Shown: positions 8,321 through 18,247, counted from the first letter of the stretch. The stretch: 64,000 nucleotides of DNA from Chryseobacterium sp. G0201 (GCF_003815655.1 NZ_CP033917.1:930001-994000), one strand, 5' to 3'. The notes: generated from the letters alone by a model not told the origin. Numbers and translations are program-made.

Positions 8321-9727
8321 TTATTTTTTAATCAACAAAGCAATATTCTCCACATGGTGTGTTTGCGGGAACATATCTACCGGTAAAATTTTAACTAAAG
8401 TGTAATGTTCTTTCATTAAGGCTAAATCTCTAGCCTGAGTTGCAGAATTACAGCTTACATAGACTATTTTTTCCGGAGCCAGTTTCAGGATCTGCTCAAC
8501 CACTTTTTGGTGCATCCCATCTCTAGGCGGATCGGTAATTAATACATCTGCTTTTGGATGATTTTCCAAGAATTCATCGTTGAAGACATTTTTCATATCT
8601 CCACAATAGAATGTTGTATTCGTAAGACCATTTAATTCAGCGTGTTCGATGGCAGCATCAATTGCCTCTTGAACAGATTCAATTCCGATTACGTGTTTTG
8701 CATTTCTGGCAACATATTGAGCAATTGTTCCTGTTCCTGTGTATAAATCATAAACAACTTCATCACCTTTTAAATCAGCAAACTCCAACGTTTTTCTGTA
8801 AAGCTCTAAAGCTTGTTTATAATTGGTTTGAAAGAATGATTTTGGTCCTATTTTGAACTTCAAACCATCCATTTCTTCCATTAAAAATCCGTCTCCAAAA
8901 TAAACATTTACATTTAGATCGTAAATAGAATCATTTTGTTTTGGATTAATGGCATACACCAACGTTTTGATCTGCGGGAATTTCTCTAATAAATACTGGA
9001 AAAGTTTTTCTCTGTTCGCTTTCTCTTCTCTATAAAGCTGGAACAAAACCATCCATTCACCTTTAGAGTTTTGTCTCATCATTAAGGTTCTTAAAAACCC
9101 TTCCTGATTTCTGACATCAAAGAAGTCCAGACCATTTTCAACACTGAAATTTTTCACTGCCAAACGGATCGCATTTGAAGGATCTTCCTGAAGGAAACAT
9201 TCTTTAAGATCTAAAATCTTGCTCCACATTCCCGGAATATGGAAACCAAGAGCATCTCTGTTACCGAAGTTTTCTTCAGAACTTATCTCATATTGAGTAA
9301 GCCATTTTGCATTAGAAAAAGAAAACTCCATTTTATTTCTGTAGAAATATTGTTCTTCAGCACCTAAAATCGGAACGGTTTCGAAATCATCAATTCCTCC
9401 AATTCTTTTTATATTATTGTATACTTCTTCCTGTTTAAAATCAAGCTGTTTTGCATAGCTCATATTCTGCCATTTGCAGCCTCCACAAGTACCGAAATGG
9501 ATACACTTAGCGTCTACTCTAAATGGAGATTTTTCTACCACCTGAACAGTTTCAGCTTCATAATATTTAGATTTCGATTTCTTAACTCTTGCATTAACAG
9601 TATCTCCCGGAACACCTCCAGAAACCAATACAGTCTTTCCTTCTTCCGTTTTCCCTATTGCGATACCTTTGGCTCCTGCCCCAAATAATTTAATATTTTC
9701 AAGAATAATATCTTTCTTCTTTCTCAT
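8321..9727 (-). CDS. rlmD: 23S rRNA (uracil-C5)-methyltransferase RlmD/RumA family
   Basis: This 468-aa SAM-dependent methyltransferase forms 5-methyluridine in 23S rRNA (U1939 in E. coli numbering). It has an N-terminal TRAM-type RNA-binding domain (about 1-65). The iron-sulfur cysteine cluster follows (C75, C81, C84 in CIHFGTCGGC), then the Rossmann SAM fold (VYDLYTGTGTIA), the DPPRDG motif, the catalytic cysteine at about 426 in YVSCN, and a conserved Glu near 460 (HHVEN). Length and motif order fit the family. It heads the set rlmD, DUF6452, DUF6048 on the minus strand. The paralogous TrmA and RlmC types lack or differ in the Fe-S/TRAM combination, so the family call is firm, while the exact target base is inferred. 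Confidence 0.92.
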   Translation of the reverse strand: MRKKKDIILENIKLFGAGAKGIAIGKTEEGKTVLVSGGVPGDTVNARVKKSKSKYYEAETVQVVEKSPFRVDAKCIHFGTCGGCKWQNMSYAKQLDFKQEEVYNNIKRIGGIDDFETVPILGAEEQYFYRNKMEFSFSNAKWLTQYEISSEENFGNRDALGFHIPGMWSKILDLKECFLQEDPSNAIRLAVKNFSVENGLDFFDVRNQEGFLRTLMMRQNSKGEWMVLFQLYREEKANREKLFQYLLEKFPQIKTLVYAINPKQNDSIYDLNVNVYFGDGFLMEEMDGLKFKIGPKSFFQTNYKQALELYRKTLEFADLKGDEVVYDLYTGTGTIAQYVARNAKHVIGIESVQEAIDAAIEHAELNGLTNTTFYCGDMKNVFNDEFLENHPKADVLITDPPRDGMHQKVVEQILKLAPEKIVYVSCNSATQARDLALMKEHYTLVKILPVDMFPQTHHVENIALLIKK

Positions 9728-9798
9728 TCCCTATTTTCTATTTTTTCTAATATAATGGAATGAAACCTTTCGGTTTCAATTTGCAAAAATACAATAAA

Positions 9799-9827
9799 AA
9801 AAACCTTATCCGAGGGACAAGGTTTTT
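9799..9827 (-). terminator. Terminator after the thioredoxin-fold lipoprotein gene
   Basis: The hairpin has outer arms AAAAACCTT / AAGGTTTTT, one mismatch, then three more GC-rich pairs, with A/T tails on both sides. It lies 19 bp after the stop at 9846 on the minus strand and would also close rlmD's upstream side. Confidence 0.75.
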
Positions 9828-9845
9828 ATCTATGTTAAAGTTTTA

Positions 9846-11384
9846 TTATTTTGTAGGAACCGGCTGCGGATTTGCTCGTTGTGGAGCCTGCTGTTGAGTA
9901 GAAGGATTTACCCCCATACCTGGTTGCAATTGTACGTTTGGATCTACTTTCGGAGCTGAAAGTCCTGTTTGCTTATCTAAAACAGTTACCAATTCCGGAT
10001 CACCAAGATTGAAGAATGGCTTACTAGCAATTTTCCCGTCTTTATCGATGATGATGAAGCAAGGTAACTTGAATCCGTACACACCATATTTTTTAGCAAT
10101 ATCAGAATTTAATCCTCCGTCAGCATAAACATTTACTCCTGTAATTCCTTTTAATAAAGAGTTGCTTGTTTTTACAAACTGATCTTTAGTATCATCTACG
10201 TTAACGAATACGAAATTCATTTTAGATTTGTAGAAGTTGGCAACCTCTTTCAATACAGGAACTGTAGCTTCTCCGATGTACGGATTCCAAGAAGCATAGA
10301 ATGCTAACATGTAAGGTTTTCCTTTATTTTCAGAAAGCTTGTAAGCTTTACCGTCTTGTTTTACCAATGCACCTTCAGGAGCAACTTCACCAATTTTGAA
10401 TCCATTGATCGCAAATTGAATTTTCTTCAGATCTGCTTTAATTGTAGCATCTTTGATATCTTCGTCAATGATTTTTTTGATTTTATCAGATGTTTTCTCA
10501 GGAGTATTCGGGTGAATGTCAGACTGAGCCATTACAAATGCTAAAAGATAATCTTTAGTAATTTGTGAAACATCTTTTTTATCTTTCAAAAATTGGTTGA
10601 ATAATTCCGAAGTTGTAACGTCAGTTTTTCCTTTGCTTTTTGCTTCTGCATACTTTTGGAAATCAGGACTCATTTTAGATAAAAGGTAGCTTCTGTAAGC
10701 AGGGTTATCTTTTACCATTTCATCCTTATTAGCTTGCAGCTTATTTTCATAATCCGTGAAAGCTTTAGTTACTTTAAAAGAAGGATTACCCATTTGCTTG
10801 TGGCTCATATCATATTGAGTCATAATAGAAAGCAATGTACTTGCGATATCATTCTTTTTCCATTGAACAACTTCGTTATCCGGATTGAATTTTTTAACGT
10901 TTTCTTCGATATTTTTGTTAATATCAGCTTCTACTTTTTGAATTCCTTTGATGAAAGTTGGTTCATCTTTCGTCATTAGCTCGTTCATGTTTACAGTCTG
11001 AGCGTAATTAGTAAGGTATTTTTGAGCTGCAGTAAAGAAATCGTTATTCTTTTTAGCATCACCAGTGATTACATATTCTGAAGGGAAAGTCTGTCCGTTT
11101 CCAGAGATATTGAGAGCCTGACCAGCTTTTAGATAAACTAAATTCTGCTTACCACCATAAGAAATCACGTACATTCCACTCTTAGGAGCTTCAAAATTTC
11201 CTTCGAAAGTACCATCGTTCTTTAATCCGATGTTTGCCAACGGTAATGTAGCAACCCCAGAAGCTTCGATAAATTCTATTCTTTCTAATGGAGATCCCCC
11301 AGTGATTTTTCCTTTTACTTCAACTTTTTTAGAGCAAGACATCACAAACACTGCGATGATAAACAATAAAAGATATTTTTTCAT
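9846..11384 (-). CDS. Lipoprotein with TlpA/thioredoxin-like domain lacking CXXC
   Basis: This 512-aa protein has a lipoprotein signal (MKKYLLLFIIAVFVMSC). The N-terminal part resembles the DUF4369-type beta domain that precedes thioredoxin folds in Bacteroidota TlpA/ResA relatives. A long helical middle follows, then a thioredoxin-like domain at about 330-470 (FYASWNPYIGEATVP, then a proline loop at KLPCFIII). The position of the usual CXXC is occupied by WNPY, so classical disulfide exchange is unlikely. A single Cys sits beside the cis-proline. The C-terminus is a Gln/Pro-rich tail. It is monocistronic, with its own terminator. It may be a structural or chaperone-like envelope protein, but this is inference. 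Confidence 0.82.
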   Translation of the reverse strand: MKKYLLLFIIAVFVMSCSKKVEVKGKITGGSPLERIEFIEASGVATLPLANIGLKNDGTFEGNFEAPKSGMYVISYGGKQNLVYLKAGQALNISGNGQTFPSEYVITGDAKKNNDFFTAAQKYLTNYAQTVNMNELMTKDEPTFIKGIQKVEADINKNIEENVKKFNPDNEVVQWKKNDIASTLLSIMTQYDMSHKQMGNPSFKVTKAFTDYENKLQANKDEMVKDNPAYRSYLLSKMSPDFQKYAEAKSKGKTDVTTSELFNQFLKDKKDVSQITKDYLLAFVMAQSDIHPNTPEKTSDKIKKIIDEDIKDATIKADLKKIQFAINGFKIGEVAPEGALVKQDGKAYKLSENKGKPYMLAFYASWNPYIGEATVPVLKEVANFYKSKMNFVFVNVDDTKDQFVKTSNSLLKGITGVNVYADGGLNSDIAKKYGVYGFKLPCFIIIDKDGKIASKPFFNLGDPELVTVLDKQTGLSAPKVDPNVQLQPGMGVNPSTQQQAPQRANPQPVPTK

Positions 11385-11467
11385 TTTGAATTTTATAATT
11401 TAACAAAAATAAGTTTTTCAATATACTTAATACAATTTTAAAGCATTTTTTATGAAAGATTTAACTA

Positions 11468-11501
11468 AAAAGATCGTCTACCACTAAGGAGACGATCTTT
11501 T
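11468..11501 (-). terminator. Terminator of the sdhCAB operon
   Basis: A strong perfect stem, AAAGATCGTCT / AGACGATCTTT, ends in T-rich sequence and is positioned about 20 bp after the sdhB stop on the minus strand. Confidence 0.85.
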
Positions 11502-11520
11502 TTATGTATTTAAATCAATT

Positions 11521-12288
11521 CTATCCTTGGTCTACCAGAGCAGCCATATATTCTCTGTTCATTCTAGCGATGTTTTCAAGAGAAATTCCTTTAGGACACT
11601 CTACTTCACACGCTCCGGTGTTTGAACAGTTACCGAATCCTTCGTCATCCATTGCCTGAACCATGTTAAGAACTCTACGTTTAGCTTCAACTCTACCTTG
11701 CGGTAATAAAGCAAACTGAGAAACTTTAGCTCCAACAAATAACATTGCAGATCCGTTTTTACAAGTAGCCACACAAGCTCCACATCCGATACAAGCCGCA
11801 GCATCCATTGCTTTGTCTGCATCTTCTTTAGGAACCGGAATAGCATTAGCATCTAATGTATTTCCTGAGGTATTCACAGAAATGAAACCACCCGCAGCCA
11901 TTACTCTGTCGAATGCACTTCTGTCTACCATTAAATCTTTAATAACTGGGAAAGCAGCACTTCTCCAAGGCTCGATAACGATAGTTTCACCGTCTTTGAA
12001 CATTCTCATGTGCAACTGACAAGTCGTGATACCCGTATCCGGACCGTGAGCTCTACCATTAATGTAAAGAGAACACATACCGCAGATTCCTTCACGACAG
12101 TCGTGATCGAAAGCGATAGGTTCTTTTCCCTCGTTAATAATATTCTCATTAAGGATGTCCAACATTTCTAAGAATGAAGAATCTGTAGAAACATCCGATA
12201 TTTTATAGGTCTCAAATTGACCTTTAGTTTTACTATTTTTTTGTCTCCAAATTTTCAGCGTAAGATGAAGGCCTTTTTTTGCACTCAT
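11521..12288 (-). CDS. sdhB: Succinate dehydrogenase / fumarate reductase iron-sulfur subunit
   Basis: This 255-aa electron-transfer subunit of complex II carries electrons from the flavoprotein to the membrane cytochrome. The [2Fe-2S] cysteines are at about C64, C69, C72 and C90. The C-terminal ferredoxin-like domain has CIGCGAC at about 166-172 with C176, and the second set C221, C227, C231 followed by Pro. It is the last gene of sdhC-sdhA-sdhB, 24 bp after sdhA, and is followed by a strong terminator. Length and cysteine pattern are normal for the Bacteroidota type B enzyme. Confidence 0.96.
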   Translation of the reverse strand: MSAKKGLHLTLKIWRQKNSKTKGQFETYKISDVSTDSSFLEMLDILNENIINEGKEPIAFDHDCREGICGMCSLYINGRAHGPDTGITTCQLHMRMFKDGETIVIEPWRSAAFPVIKDLMVDRSAFDRVMAAGGFISVNTSGNTLDANAIPVPKEDADKAMDAAACIGCGACVATCKNGSAMLFVGAKVSQFALLPQGRVEAKRRVLNMVQAMDDEGFGNCSNTGACEVECPKGISLENIARMNREYMAALVDQG

Positions 12289-12312
12289 AATTTTATATTT
12301 ATAGGTTGGAGA

Positions 12313-14325
12313 TTATTTGTAACTTCTCGCTTTAACTTCGATGTTGTCATAGATAAGATCTTCTTTGTGCAGAACTTCCTGCTTGATATCATCACCTTGA
12401 TATTCCCAAGCTCCTACATATTTAAAGTTGACGTCATCTCTTTCTGCCTCACCTTCCGGAGTCGCATGATCCTCTCTGAAATGTCCACCACAAGATTCGT
12501 TTCTGTGTAATGCATCAATAGCCATTAATTGGCCAAGTTCAATAAAGTCTGCTACTCTAAATGCTTTTTCAAGCTCAGTGTTCATACCTTCTGCGTCTCC
12601 AGGAACTTTTACATTTTTCCAGAAATCTTTTTTCACTTCATCGATTTCTGCGATCGCTTCTCTTAAACCTTCAGGAGTTCTTCCCATTCCAACTTTATTC
12701 CACATGATGTGTCCTAGTCGCTTATGGAAGTGGTCTACAGAATGAGTTCCTTTATTATTTATAAAGAAGTTTACTTTGTCTTTAATTTCTTTTTCAGCTT
12801 CGTCAAACGCTGCAGAATTTGTAGGGATAGCCCCTGTTCTGATATCTGCAGAAAGATAATCTGCGATCGTATAAGGAAGTACAAAATATCCATCTGCCAA
12901 ACCTTGCATCAATGCAGAAGCCCCAAGTCTGTTTGCTCCATGGTCTGAGAAGTTGGCTTCACCAATTACGAAACATCCAGGAATGGTAGACTGAAGGTTA
13001 TAATCAACCCAAACACCACCCATTGTGTAGTGAACGGCAGGATAAATTTTCATTGGAGTTTTGTAAGGATCATCCGCAGTAATTTTTTCATACATTACGA
13101 ATAAGTTTCCGTATTTCTCTTCAATCCAAGCTTTTCCTAGGTCGTATATTTGTTGATCTGTAGGATTGTGAATATGCTTTTCGATAGCTGATTCTTTACC
13201 TTTTTTGATAATTTCTGTAGAGAAATCTAAGTAAACACCTTCTTTAGTTTCGTTATTTTCGATTCCGAAACCGGCATCACATCTTTCTTTACCAGCTCTA
13301 GATGCAACGTCACGAGGAACTAAGTTTCCGAATGCAGGATATCTTCTTTCTAAATAGTAATCTCTATCTTCTTCTTTAATATTTTCAGGTCTTAATTTAC
13401 CTTCTCTAATTGCTACTGAATCTTCAATTTTCTTAGGAACCCAGATTCTTCCTGAGTTTCTTAATGATTCAGACATCAAAGTCAGTTTAGACTGCTGTGT
13501 TCCGTGAACAGGAATACAAGTCGGGTGAATCTGTACATAACAAGGGTTTGCAAAATACGCTCCTTTTTTGTGGATTTTCCAAGCTGCAGAAACATTTGAA
13601 CCCATTGCATTCGTAGAAAGGAAATATACGTTTCCGTATCCTCCTGATGCAATAACTACAGCGTGAGCAGAATGTCTTTCAACTTCACCTGTTACAAGGT
13701 TTCTTGCGATAATACCTCTTGCTTTTCCGTCAACAATAACTAGATCCAGCATTTCGTGACGGTTATACATTTTTACTCTACCCTTACCGATCTGACGGCT
13801 TAATGAAGAATAAGCACCTAACAATAACTGCTGACCAGTTTGTCCTTTTGCATAGAAAGTTCTTTTAACCTGAACCCCACCAAATGAACGGTTATCTAAT
13901 TGTCCGCCGTAATCTCTTCCAAAAGGGACACCTTGTGAAACACACTGGTCAATAATATTAGCAGAAACTTCAGCTAATCTGTATACGTTTGCTTCTCTTG
14001 CTCTATAGTCACCTCCTTTGATTGTATCGTAGAATAGTCTATAAGTAGAGTCACCATCACCCTGATAATTTTTAGCAGCATTAATTCCCCCTTGAGCAGC
14101 AATCGAGTGCGCTCTTCTTGGAGAATCCTGATAACAAAATGCTTTCACATTATATCCCTGCTCTGCCAAAGTAGCAGCTGCAGAACCTCCTGCCAAACCA
14201 GTACCTACAACAATAATATCAATCTTATCTCTGTTGTTTGGTGCAACAAGGTTCATATGGTCTTTATGATTTTTCCATTTATCCTTTAGAGGACCAGCTG
14301 GAATTCTTGAATCTAATTTACTCAT
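12313..14325 (-). CDS. sdhA: Succinate dehydrogenase / fumarate reductase flavoprotein subunit
   Basis: This 670-aa catalytic subunit oxidises succinate to fumarate (or the reverse). The FAD-binding motif [11 protein letters not shown] lies at about 41-51. His73 in [11 protein letters not shown] is the expected covalent FAD attachment site. Further conserved segments are HPTCIP and [10 protein letters not shown]. The protein is longer than the E. coli enzyme, as is usual for the type B enzymes of Bacteroidota and epsilon-proteobacteria. The gene lies 15 bp after sdhC and 24 bp before sdhB, a tight operon on the minus strand. It should act at the inner face of the cytoplasmic membrane in the TCA cycle and respiratory chain. 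Confidence 0.96.
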   Translation of the reverse strand: MSKLDSRIPAGPLKDKWKNHKDHMNLVAPNNRDKIDIIVVGTGLAGGSAAATLAEQGYNVKAFCYQDSPRRAHSIAAQGGINAAKNYQGDGDSTYRLFYDTIKGGDYRAREANVYRLAEVSANIIDQCVSQGVPFGRDYGGQLDNRSFGGVQVKRTFYAKGQTGQQLLLGAYSSLSRQIGKGRVKMYNRHEMLDLVIVDGKARGIIARNLVTGEVERHSAHAVVIASGGYGNVYFLSTNAMGSNVSAAWKIHKKGAYFANPCYVQIHPTCIPVHGTQQSKLTLMSESLRNSGRIWVPKKIEDSVAIREGKLRPENIKEEDRDYYLERRYPAFGNLVPRDVASRAGKERCDAGFGIENNETKEGVYLDFSTEIIKKGKESAIEKHIHNPTDQQIYDLGKAWIEEKYGNLFVMYEKITADDPYKTPMKIYPAVHYTMGGVWVDYNLQSTIPGCFVIGEANFSDHGANRLGASALMQGLADGYFVLPYTIADYLSADIRTGAIPTNSAAFDEAEKEIKDKVNFFINNKGTHSVDHFHKRLGHIMWNKVGMGRTPEGLREAIAEIDEVKKDFWKNVKVPGDAEGMNTELEKAFRVADFIELGQLMAIDALHRNESCGGHFREDHATPEGEAERDDVNFKYVGAWEYQGDDIKQEVLHKEDLIYDNIEVKARSYK

Positions 14326-14340
14326 ATTAGTATATTGATA

Positions 14341-15003
14341 TTATTGAGTTATAAAATGAAAAATCGCAATAAAAATAAATCCTGCAGGAATAAGGATTGA
14401 ATACCATTTTCCTAAAGCTTTAATTACCGGAGTGTATTTCGGATGTCTTGCACCAATTGATTGGAAAGAAGACTGAAAACCGTGAGCTAAGTGTAATCCC
14501 AATAAAACAAAAGCAATTACATAGATTGCCACTCTCCAGATATCAGCAAACTTTTCGTGCAATTCCGGCCAGAAACGTTCTGCATCAGGAGCTAATCCTT
14601 CAACGTACTTGTAATTAATTTCATGTAACCAGAAATCATATAAGTGCAATCCTAAAAATGCCAGAACAACAGCACCAGAAATAATCATATTTCTAGACAT
14701 CCATGAAGAATTCACAGAAGCGTTGTTTGCAGCGTATTTTATAGGACGCGCTTTGTTATTCTTAACCTCTAATACAAATCCCAGAATAAAATGGAAAAGA
14801 ACTGCAAAACCCAGAACAGGTTGCATGAGGAACTGAACAAAAGGATTATACCCCATGAAATCAGACGCCGTATTGAAAGCATCGCGATTGATAACGGATA
14901 ATAAGTTTGTCGTTAAATGCAGTATAAGAAAAATCAGCAAAAACATAGCTGATAATGCCATAGCATATTTTCTACCTATTGTAGAACTCGTTAAACCTGC
15001 CAT
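14341..15003 (-). CDS. sdhC: Succinate dehydrogenase cytochrome b subunit (b558 type)
   Basis: This 220-aa integral membrane protein has about five hydrophobic helices. Histidines suited to haem ligation occur in LLIFLILHLTTN, VLFHFILG, LGLHLYDF and LGLHLAHGF. It anchors SdhA/SdhB and passes electrons to menaquinone. It is the single-anchor, diheme-type subunit expected for a three-gene sdhCAB operon, with no separate sdhD. It is the first gene of the operon and lies directly behind a promoter with good -33 and -7 elements (15027-15055). Confidence 0.94.
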   Translation of the reverse strand: MAGLTSSTIGRKYAMALSAMFLLIFLILHLTTNLLSVINRDAFNTASDFMGYNPFVQFLMQPVLGFAVLFHFILGFVLEVKNNKARPIKYAANNASVNSSWMSRNMIISGAVVLAFLGLHLYDFWLHEINYKYVEGLAPDAERFWPELHEKFADIWRVAIYVIAFVLLGLHLAHGFQSSFQSIGARHPKYTPVIKALGKWYSILIPAGFIFIAIFHFITQ

Positions 15004-15026
15004 ATAAGTTTAAATTTGAATTTCTA

Positions 15027-15055
15027 CAAAATTAAGAAATGTTAACTATACTCAA
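15027..15055 (-). promoter_or_regulatory. Promoter of the sdhCAB operon
   Basis: On the minus strand, TTG (complement of 15053-15055) and TAATTTTG (complement of 15027-15034) are separated by exactly 18 bases, within the range known for Bacteroidota sigma-ABfr promoters (TTG-N17-23-TAnnTTTG). The sdhC ATG is 24 bases downstream of the -7 element. Confidence 0.7.
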
Positions 15056-15056
15056 A

Positions 15057-15072
15057 AGTGAGAAATCTCACT
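15057..15072. promoter_or_regulatory. CRP/FNR-like dyad next to the sdh -33 box
   Basis: The sequence AGTGAGAAATCTCACT has perfect 7-bp inverted arms around a 2-bp centre. It contains GTGA-N6-TCAC, the core of CRP/FNR family sites. It ends one base upstream of the -33 TTG, so its centre lies roughly 40-45 bases before the expected start of transcription, a typical activator position. The regulator identity is inference. Confidence 0.5.
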
Positions 15073-15147
15073 ATTAGTCAGTTTGTAATCTTTCTAAATA
15101 AGCCCATAAAGTATTATAAATAAAGGAAAAACGAAAAAAGGCATCAA

Positions 15148-16917
15148 TTAATTTATATTGTAAACTTTACCCTTGTACACCACCTTTTGTGTTAAAGTTG
15201 GAAAAAAATTCACTTCAACAGAGTCTAATCTCCTTGAAGATTTGTATGGATTGACGATATATTTGGTAATCTTATCAATATTTGAATTATTTTCAACCCA
15301 AAAACAGGTTCTATTTCCCTTTTTTACAGAAAACACTTTATGTTTATAAAAATCATGAAGCATAATTTCTTCTTTTTGAGCTTCAATTGTATCATAACTT
15401 ATTCGAATAATTAAAAATGCAAAAACTGCCATTATTAGTCTTGATGAATTTTTAAAATTAAATTTTAAGATGGCAAACCTCAAGAAATAAACAATTATGA
15501 AAAGCGAAAAAACCTCAACCAAATTCATTGGAATATTTTCAAAAAATAATGAATCAAAATCAGCAAACCAATGAATACTTTTCAACAAAATCTTAATGAT
15601 AAAATCATATACAATATTGATCAGATTAAAATCAATTTTAAAAGCAATCAAAGCTGTCATTAAAAATGAAAAGACAATAATAACCTCAGAAAAAGGGACA
15701 ATAATAAAATTCGCTAGAATTGAAATAAACGAAAACTGATGGAAATAATACAGCACCAAAGGAAGCGTTGCCAATTGCGCCGAAACAGAAATTGAGATCG
15801 TATTGAAAAGTATTTTTTTCACGTAATTATCCTGTTTGGGGAAATATTTTAAAATTGGCTGATTCAACCAAAAAATACCAAGAACAGCAATGAAACTCAA
15901 TTGAAATCCTACATCAAAAATCTGCTGAGTATCTAAAATCAAAATAATAAAAGCCGACAACGCTAATGAATGCAATAAATCCGGTTTTCGTTGAAGCAAA
16001 ACATAAATAAAATATACACTCAACATAATACAGGAGCGCAAAACGGAATTTCCAAATCCGATGAAAGCTGCAAATAGCCAGATAAAAATCAAACTTGAAA
16101 TAATTACATATTTCCTCAATTTTAATGGAAGAAAATACATACATAAAAAGTAGAATAATCCAAAAATTACCACAATATGCGTTCCTGAAATTGCCAGAAA
16201 ATGTACCAATCCGGATTTATTAAAATCCTGTACCGTTTCTGAATCAATTTCTGTTCTATCCGCTAAAATAATTCCCTTTAAAAACTCCCGGCTTTGTGGT
16301 GAGATTTCAACTTCATCAATATTTTGGAGAACTTCGAGTCTTTTTTGAAGAATTTTTTCATTCCAGCTTAAATCATTTCTAGCAGCAGAAGACAATCCAT
16401 CTGATAAATAACATTGACGGTCAATATTTTTTCGCAATAAATATTTAGCGTAATCAAACTGAAAATTATATTGAGGAGATTTCGGCTGTGTTACATAGAC
16501 ATCAGCCTTGTAATAATGGTTAAAATCAAACTCTTTACTAATTTTTGGAATAAATAAAATAGAATTAAAATGCTCGTTTTGTGATTGAGGAACAACTTTA
16601 TATTTTTTATATTTTTCTGTGGAATTTAGTTTTTTAGAAATTTTAAAAATGATAGTTTCATTATGAGAATCAACATTCTTATTAGGAGAAAAACTATTGA
16701 AAAAATGAAGAGAAATCCCTACTCCAAAGAACATCAAAACCAATGCATAAGGTTTTAATTTAAATAAAAAATAAGATCTGAAAAATGTAGAAATTAAAAT
16801 GAGTAAACAAACTCCGATTATTAAATAAATTAAGTTTTCCCTCAAAGAAATTTGATCCTGAAAAAAAATTCCAAGAACGAAACAGATGACCAGAATAAGA
16901 AGTGGTTGTTTATTCAA
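15148..16917 (-). CDS. comEC: ComEC/Rec2 family DNA-uptake membrane protein
   Basis: This 589-aa polytopic membrane protein has two N-terminal helices, a periplasmic beta region with an OB-like fold (about 110-200), then the competence core beginning FLAISGTHIVVIFGL with many helices up to about residue 505. It corresponds to the channel that imports single-stranded DNA during transformation. The only possible start near the N-terminus is TTG (complement of 16915-16917), because an in-frame TGA directly precedes it and the next Met lies inside the second helix. The C-terminal metallo-beta-lactamase-like domain of many ComEC proteins is missing; the tail after the membrane core is only about 80 residues. 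Confidence 0.88.
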   Translation of the reverse strand: MNKQPLLILVICFVLGIFFQDQISLRENLIYLIIGVCLLILISTFFRSYFLFKLKPYALVLMFFGVGISLHFFNSFSPNKNVDSHNETIIFKISKKLNSTEKYKKYKVVPQSQNEHFNSILFIPKISKEFDFNHYYKADVYVTQPKSPQYNFQFDYAKYLLRKNIDRQCYLSDGLSSAARNDLSWNEKILQKRLEVLQNIDEVEISPQSREFLKGIILADRTEIDSETVQDFNKSGLVHFLAISGTHIVVIFGLFYFLCMYFLPLKLRKYVIISSLIFIWLFAAFIGFGNSVLRSCIMLSVYFIYVLLQRKPDLLHSLALSAFIILILDTQQIFDVGFQLSFIAVLGIFWLNQPILKYFPKQDNYVKKILFNTISISVSAQLATLPLVLYYFHQFSFISILANFIIVPFSEVIIVFSFLMTALIAFKIDFNLINIVYDFIIKILLKSIHWFADFDSLFFENIPMNLVEVFSLFIIVYFLRFAILKFNFKNSSRLIMAVFAFLIIRISYDTIEAQKEEIMLHDFYKHKVFSVKKGNRTCFWVENNSNIDKITKYIVNPYKSSRRLDSVEVNFFPTLTQKVVYKGKVYNIN

Positions 16918-17018
16918 TCAAAAAATTTGTGCTGCTCAAAAATATTTATTCGAAATAAAAATAACACGCCAATATTTGAGAATTTGCAAAACGAGTCAAC
17001 ATTCGTTTTATAAAAGAA

Positions 17019-17045
17019 AAATCGCAGAAAAAATTTCTACGATTT
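17019..17045 (-). terminator. Possible terminator after lpxB
   Basis: AAATCG-C-AGAAA pairs with TTTCT-A-CGATTT around a 3-base loop with one mismatch. It is located 20 bp after the lpxB stop. The tail on the minus strand is only moderately T-rich. Confidence 0.5.
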
Positions 17046-17064
17046 ATATGAATAATTCAATATT

Positions 17065-18168
17065 TTAAACTTTTAAAATCACATCTGCTGCGTGATCACT
17101 TGCTCCGCTTCCTCCAAGTTTTTCTCTTAATAACTCGTAGTCTTTTAAAAGCTGAGTTCTTTTCTCGCCTCCTAAAATTCTATTTAATTCATCGACAAGA
17201 CTTTTCGTATTCAGATCGTTTTGAATTAATTCTTTTACCACTTCCCTATCCATAATCAGATTAACCAAAGAAATATACTTTATATTTTTAACCAATCTTT
17301 TGGCAATGGCATAAGAAATTTTACTTCCACGGTAACAAACTACTTCAGGAACATTCAACAAGGCCGTTTCTAAAGTTGCCGTTCCGGAAGTTACCAAAGC
17401 TGCTTTTGAACATCTTAACAAATCATACGTTTTATTGGAAACAAAATGAACGTTATCGTCAACATATTTCTGATAAAAATCTTTAGGAAGACTCGGTGCA
17501 CCGGCAATTACGAACTGATAGTTTTTAAAATGAGGTCGCACAGAAAGCATGATTTCCAGCATTTTTTCAACTTCCTGTTTTCTGGAACCGGGTAAAAGTG
17601 CAATAATTTCTTTTTCGTTTAAACCGTGCTCTTTCTTGAAATTATCAATACTGATTTCTTTTAAACTCGAAATGGCATCCAACAACGGATGTCCCACAAA
17701 ATGAGAATGTACTCCATGTTTTTTATAAAAATCTTCCTCAAAAGGAAGAATCACCATCATTTCATCAACATATTTTTTGATAATCTCTACTCTACCCTCT
17801 TTCCAGGCCCAAAGTTGTGGTGAAATATAATAGATAACTTTAATTCCAAGTTCTTTTGCAAATTTTGCAATCCTTAAATTAAACCCCGGATAATCAACCA
17901 AAATTAAAACATCAGGTTGATGAGCTTTAATATCTTCTTTACAAATTTTAATATTATTCAGGATCGTTCTCAGATTCATTGCAACCTCCAAAAAGCCCAT
18001 GAATGCAAGATCACGATAATGTTTCACCAGTGTTCCGCCCTGCTCTTTCATCAAATCACCTCCCCAAAAGCGAAATTCTGCGTTGGGATCTTTCTTTTTT
18101 AAAGACTTCATTAAATTACTTCCGTGCAAATCTCCGGACGCCTCTCCTGCGATGATATAATATTTCAT
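17065..18168 (-). CDS. lpxB: Lipid-A-disaccharide synthase
   Basis: This protein of 367 aa condenses UDP-2,3-diacylglucosamine with lipid X to form the lipid A disaccharide at the inner membrane. Family hallmarks are the N-terminal MKYYIIAGEASGDLHG, the SPQLWAWKEGR segment, the LPGSRKQEV motif and the C-terminal SGTATLETAL segment. The reading frame extends a further 91 codons upstream, but that extension would run into the divergent gene at 18248 and is unlike LpxB, so the ATG at 18166-18168 is chosen. Only 79 bp separate it from the divergent DUF2480 gene, so both promoters share that interval. Confidence 0.95.
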   Translation of the reverse strand: MKYYIIAGEASGDLHGSNLMKSLKKKDPNAEFRFWGGDLMKEQGGTLVKHYRDLAFMGFLEVAMNLRTILNNIKICKEDIKAHQPDVLILVDYPGFNLRIAKFAKELGIKVIYYISPQLWAWKEGRVEIIKKYVDEMMVILPFEEDFYKKHGVHSHFVGHPLLDAISSLKEISIDNFKKEHGLNEKEIIALLPGSRKQEVEKMLEIMLSVRPHFKNYQFVIAGAPSLPKDFYQKYVDDNVHFVSNKTYDLLRCSKAALVTSGTATLETALLNVPEVVCYRGSKISYAIAKRLVKNIKYISLVNLIMDREVVKELIQNDLNTKSLVDELNRILGGEKRTQLLKDYELLREKLGGSGASDHAADVILKV

Positions 18169-18247
18169 TTCTATAATAAGGATAGAGAACAAATTAAGGC
18201 TTTGTAAGATCTTAATTTGTAAATTTGTTTCAAAGATAATGATAAAA

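Noticed and set aside
11601..11852. 83-codon ORF on the minus strand inside sdhB
   Set aside because: It overlaps a firmly identified gene in another frame and its composition is that of a shadow ORF.
12217..12510. 97-codon plus-strand ORF across the sdhB/sdhA junction
   Set aside because: It lies antisense to two conserved genes; hydrophobic shadow ORFs are common opposite such genes.
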